Shown here piece by piece: positions 4,697 to 6,288 of a stretch of 6,288 nt of DNA. The notes under the pieces were generated by a model. The model searched no databases. It saw only the letters and a program-made list of their open reading frames with translations, and had not been told where the DNA came from. The translations under genes were made by a program, and so were the position numbers. Position 1 is the first letter of the stretch. Every line of letters starts with the position of its first letter. The stretch comes from JBLHKE01 sp047619485. Its GTDB lineage: Bacteria > Verrucomicrobiota > Verrucomicrobiia > Verrucomicrobiales > DEV007. Location: assembly GCA_047619485.1 (NCBI GenBank), contig JBLHKE010000473.1, positions 1-6,288 of the forward strand, given 5' to 3'.

Positions 4697-6151
4697 ATGA
4701 ACTACCTAGTAACCATCGGCCTAGAAGTCCACTGCCAGCTCAACACCAACTCAAAGATGTTCTGCGCCTGCCCGGCAGAGTACGGAGCCGAGCCCAACTC
4801 CCACACCTGCCCGGTCTGCCTAGGCATGCCCGGCGCCATGCCGGTCCTCAACCGTGCCGCCATCGAAGGCACCGTCCTCGCCGGCCTCATGCTCGGCTGC
4901 AGCACACCGCCGATCTCCAAGTGGGACCGCAAGAACTACTTCTACCCGGACATGCCGAAGAACTACCAGCTCACCCAGCTGGACCTCCCCCTGTGCCTCG
5001 ACGGTGCCGTGCCGCTCTACGATCACTGCTATCCGAAAGACATGCAGAAAGAGATCCCTGAGCCCGGCAAGAGCATCGCACTGACACGCATCCACCTCGA
5101 AGAAGACGTCGCCAAATCGACCCACTTCGAAACCAATTCCACCATTGACTTCAACCGCGCCGGCACCCCGCTGATGGAGATCGTCTCCGAGCCCGATATC
5201 AAGACAGCCGAAGAGGCCGTCGCCTACATTAACTCGCTTAGACAGATCCTCGTCTACGGCGGCCTCTCTGACGCCGACATGGAAAAAGGCCAGATGCGCT
5301 GCGACGTCAACATCTCCGTCCGCCCCGAAACGCAGAAAGAATTCGGCGCCAAGATCGAGCTCAAAAACCTCAACAGCACCAACGCCATCCGCAAATCGAT
5401 CCACCACGAAATCGAACGCCAGACCGCAGCCGTTAAAAATGGCGAAACCCTCATCCAATCCACCCGCCGCTGGGACGACGACCTCGGAGTCACCGCCGAG
5501 ATGCGAACCAAAGAAGACGCCGACGACTACCGCTACTTCCCCGAGCCCGACCTGCTCCCGATCCAGACCGGTAGCATCATCGAAAAGATGCGCCCCTTGA
5601 TCCCAGAGCTCCCCCACCAGAAAAACGAGCGCTTCATCTCCGAGTTCAAGATCAGCGACTACGACGCCTCGGTCCTCTCCAGCGACAAGCCGCTAGCCGA
5701 CTACTTCGAGACTGCCGCGAAAAAGTCCAGCGCCCCAAAAAAGGTCGCCAACTGGGTCATCAACAACCTCCTCGGCACCCTCAACGAAGCCGGCCAGACG
5801 ATCACCGACTGCCCGATCGCACCAGAAAAAATCGCATCCATCGTCGACCTAGTAGAATCCGGCCAGATCTCCAACAACCAGGCCAAGGATGTCTTCACGG
5901 CCCTCTACGAATCCCCGAGCGAGGACCCCGCCGCCATCGCCAAGTCCAAAGGCTTCGAGCCAGCCGACAGCAGTGAGATCGAAGGTTTCCTAGACGAAGC
6001 CATCGCCGCCAACCCAGAAAAAGTTGCCGAGATCAAAGCCGGCAACGACAAACTCATCAACTGGCTAACCGGCCAGGTCATGAAAGCCAGCAAAGGCAAA
6101 GCCAACCCGAAGATCATCGGCGAGCTAATCAAAGCGAAGCTCGAGCTGTAA
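4697..6151 (+). CDS. gatB: Asp/Glu-tRNA(Asn/Gln) amidotransferase subunit B, GatB (484 aa)
   Basis: GatB is the kinase and tRNA-binding subunit of the cytosolic GatCAB complex, which phosphorylates and amidates Glu-tRNA(Gln) and/or Asp-tRNA(Asn) using ammonia from GatA. Full-length motifs are present: GLEVHCQL at residues 8-15; a four-Cys cluster FCAC (Cys23, Cys25) and CPVC (Cys38, Cys41) suited to zinc; KNYFYPDMPKNYQ at 79-91; LTRIHLEEDVAKSTH at 129-143; RAGTPLMEIVSEPD at 154-167; QMRCDVNISVRP at 199-210; KIELKNLNS at 219-227; and DDYRYFPEPDL at 276-286. The C-terminal part, about 330-482, is the helical YqeY-like tRNA-binding domain, ending IIGELIKAKLEL. gatA and gatC are not in this window, so the subunits are not encoded immediately upstream. 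The ATG at 4697 gives the family's usual N-terminus. There is no Shine-Dalgarno; a T repeat ends 6 nt upstream. Confidence 0.98.
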   Translation: MNYLVTIGLEVHCQLNTNSKMFCACPAEYGAEPNSHTCPVCLGMPGAMPVLNRAAIEGTVLAGLMLGCSTPPISKWDRKNYFYPDMPKNYQLTQLDLPLCLDGAVPLYDHCYPKDMQKEIPEPGKSIALTRIHLEEDVAKSTHFETNSTIDFNRAGTPLMEIVSEPDIKTAEEAVAYINSLRQILVYGGLSDADMEKGQMRCDVNISVRPETQKEFGAKIELKNLNSTNAIRKSIHHEIERQTAAVKNGETLIQSTRRWDDDLGVTAEMRTKEDADDYRYFPEPDLLPIQTGSIIEKMRPLIPELPHQKNERFISEFKISDYDASVLSSDKPLADYFETAAKKSSAPKKVANWVINNLLGTLNEAGQTITDCPIAPEKIASIVDLVESGQISNNQAKDVFTALYESPSEDPAAIAKSKGFEPADSSEIEGFLDEAIAANPEKVAEIKAGNDKLINWLTGQVMKASKGKANPKIIGELIKAKLEL

Positions 6152-6185
6152 CGTAGACTGAAGCTCCAGAGACTGTCGGGAAATC

Positions 6186-6204
6186 CCATCGCCGCAGGCG
6201 ATGG
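6186..6204. terminator. GC-rich hairpin downstream of gatB
   Basis: A perfect 8-bp inverted repeat CCATCGCC / GGCGATGG with a GCA loop lies 34 bp past the gatB stop. It has no following T-run; instead a P module begins 1 nt later. The same order (GC hairpin, then P) occurs after the MmcQ/YjbR gene. It may act as a 3'-end stabiliser or as part of the repeat. Confidence 0.45.
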
Positions 6205-6205
6205 C

Positions 6206-6242
6206 GTAACTTCGATTTCAAAATCGAAGAGCAGTGCCCAAG
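6206..6242 (+). repeat. Palindrome module P, copy 3
   Basis: The module is nearly identical to copy 1: GTAACTTCGATTT, CA, AAATCGAAG, then AGCAGTGCCCAAG. By eye it differs from 1996-2032 at the two central bases and one base of the tail. The arms are at 6210-6218 and 6221-6229. It pairs with the inverted copy at 6265-6288. Confidence 0.8.
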
Positions 6243-6264
6243 CATGAAGTCCGAGCACGATGGG

Positions 6265-6288
6265 CTTCGATTTTGAAATCGAAGTTAC
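6265..6288 (-). repeat. Palindrome module P, inverted copy 4 (reaches window edge)
   Basis: The last 24 bases are the exact reverse complement of 6206-6229, including the GTAAC flank, so the match is longer than the palindrome itself. The two copies face each other across 35 bp (6230-6264). On the minus strand the part after the core does not resemble the GCCCAAG tail of the other copies. Sequence beyond the window edge is unknown. Confidence 0.8.

Noticed and set aside
4820..5617. Minus-strand ORF of 265 residues
   Set aside because: Entirely antisense to the conserved core of gatB; Val, Gly, Asp and Phe-rich composition is the usual shadow of C-ending codons.

Overview
The window reads as chromosomal DNA of a member of the PVC superphylum, most likely Verrucomicrobiota (inference). 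The main evidence is a secreted c-type cytochrome protein with the PSCyt1 / DUF1587 / DUF1595 / DUF1592 domain set, which is expanded in Planctomycetota and Verrucomicrobiota. Supporting signs are the absence of a recognisable Shine-Dalgarno sequence at every start codon and dense families of short intergenic repeats. The rest of the gene content is housekeeping, with no phage, transposase, CRISPR or RNA gene seen.

Layout. Positions 1-1589 (minus) hold the N-terminal 529 residues of the cytochrome/DUF1592 protein; its C-terminus lies beyond the window start. Only 36 bp away, reading the other way, is a 116-residue MmcQ/YjbR-family protein (1626-1976). A repeat-filled gap (1977-2087) leads to a small minus-strand ORF of 64 residues (2088-2282) with a plausible sigma70-type promoter. 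Then come three plus-strand genes: aroC, chorismate synthase (2487-3572); a CvpA-like membrane protein (3661-4554, GTG start); and gatB, amidotransferase subunit B (4697-6151). They are separated by 88 and 142 bp and could be co-transcribed, but no shared pathway is evident: shikimate pathway, unknown membrane role, and tRNA-dependent amidation. No gene-free stretch exceeds about 210 bp.

The most unusual content is intergenic. Every gap from 1977 on is built from a few short modules: an AT-rich palindrome module (called P here, four copies, one inverted), a 9-bp tandem module (called T, four copies) and a GC-rich module (called G, three copies). GC hairpins follow two of the stop codons. Many modules end in the same heptamer GCCCAAG or a one-base variant, and they are joined in different combinations (P+T, G+T, G+P+T). 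This looks like a modular, mobilised or recombining intergenic repeat system and is the best candidate here for something undescribed.

The plus strand is strongly C-rich across the window whichever strand codes. Plus-strand genes prefer C-ending codons and the minus-strand cytochrome gene prefers G-ending codons, which suggests a replication-strand composition bias.
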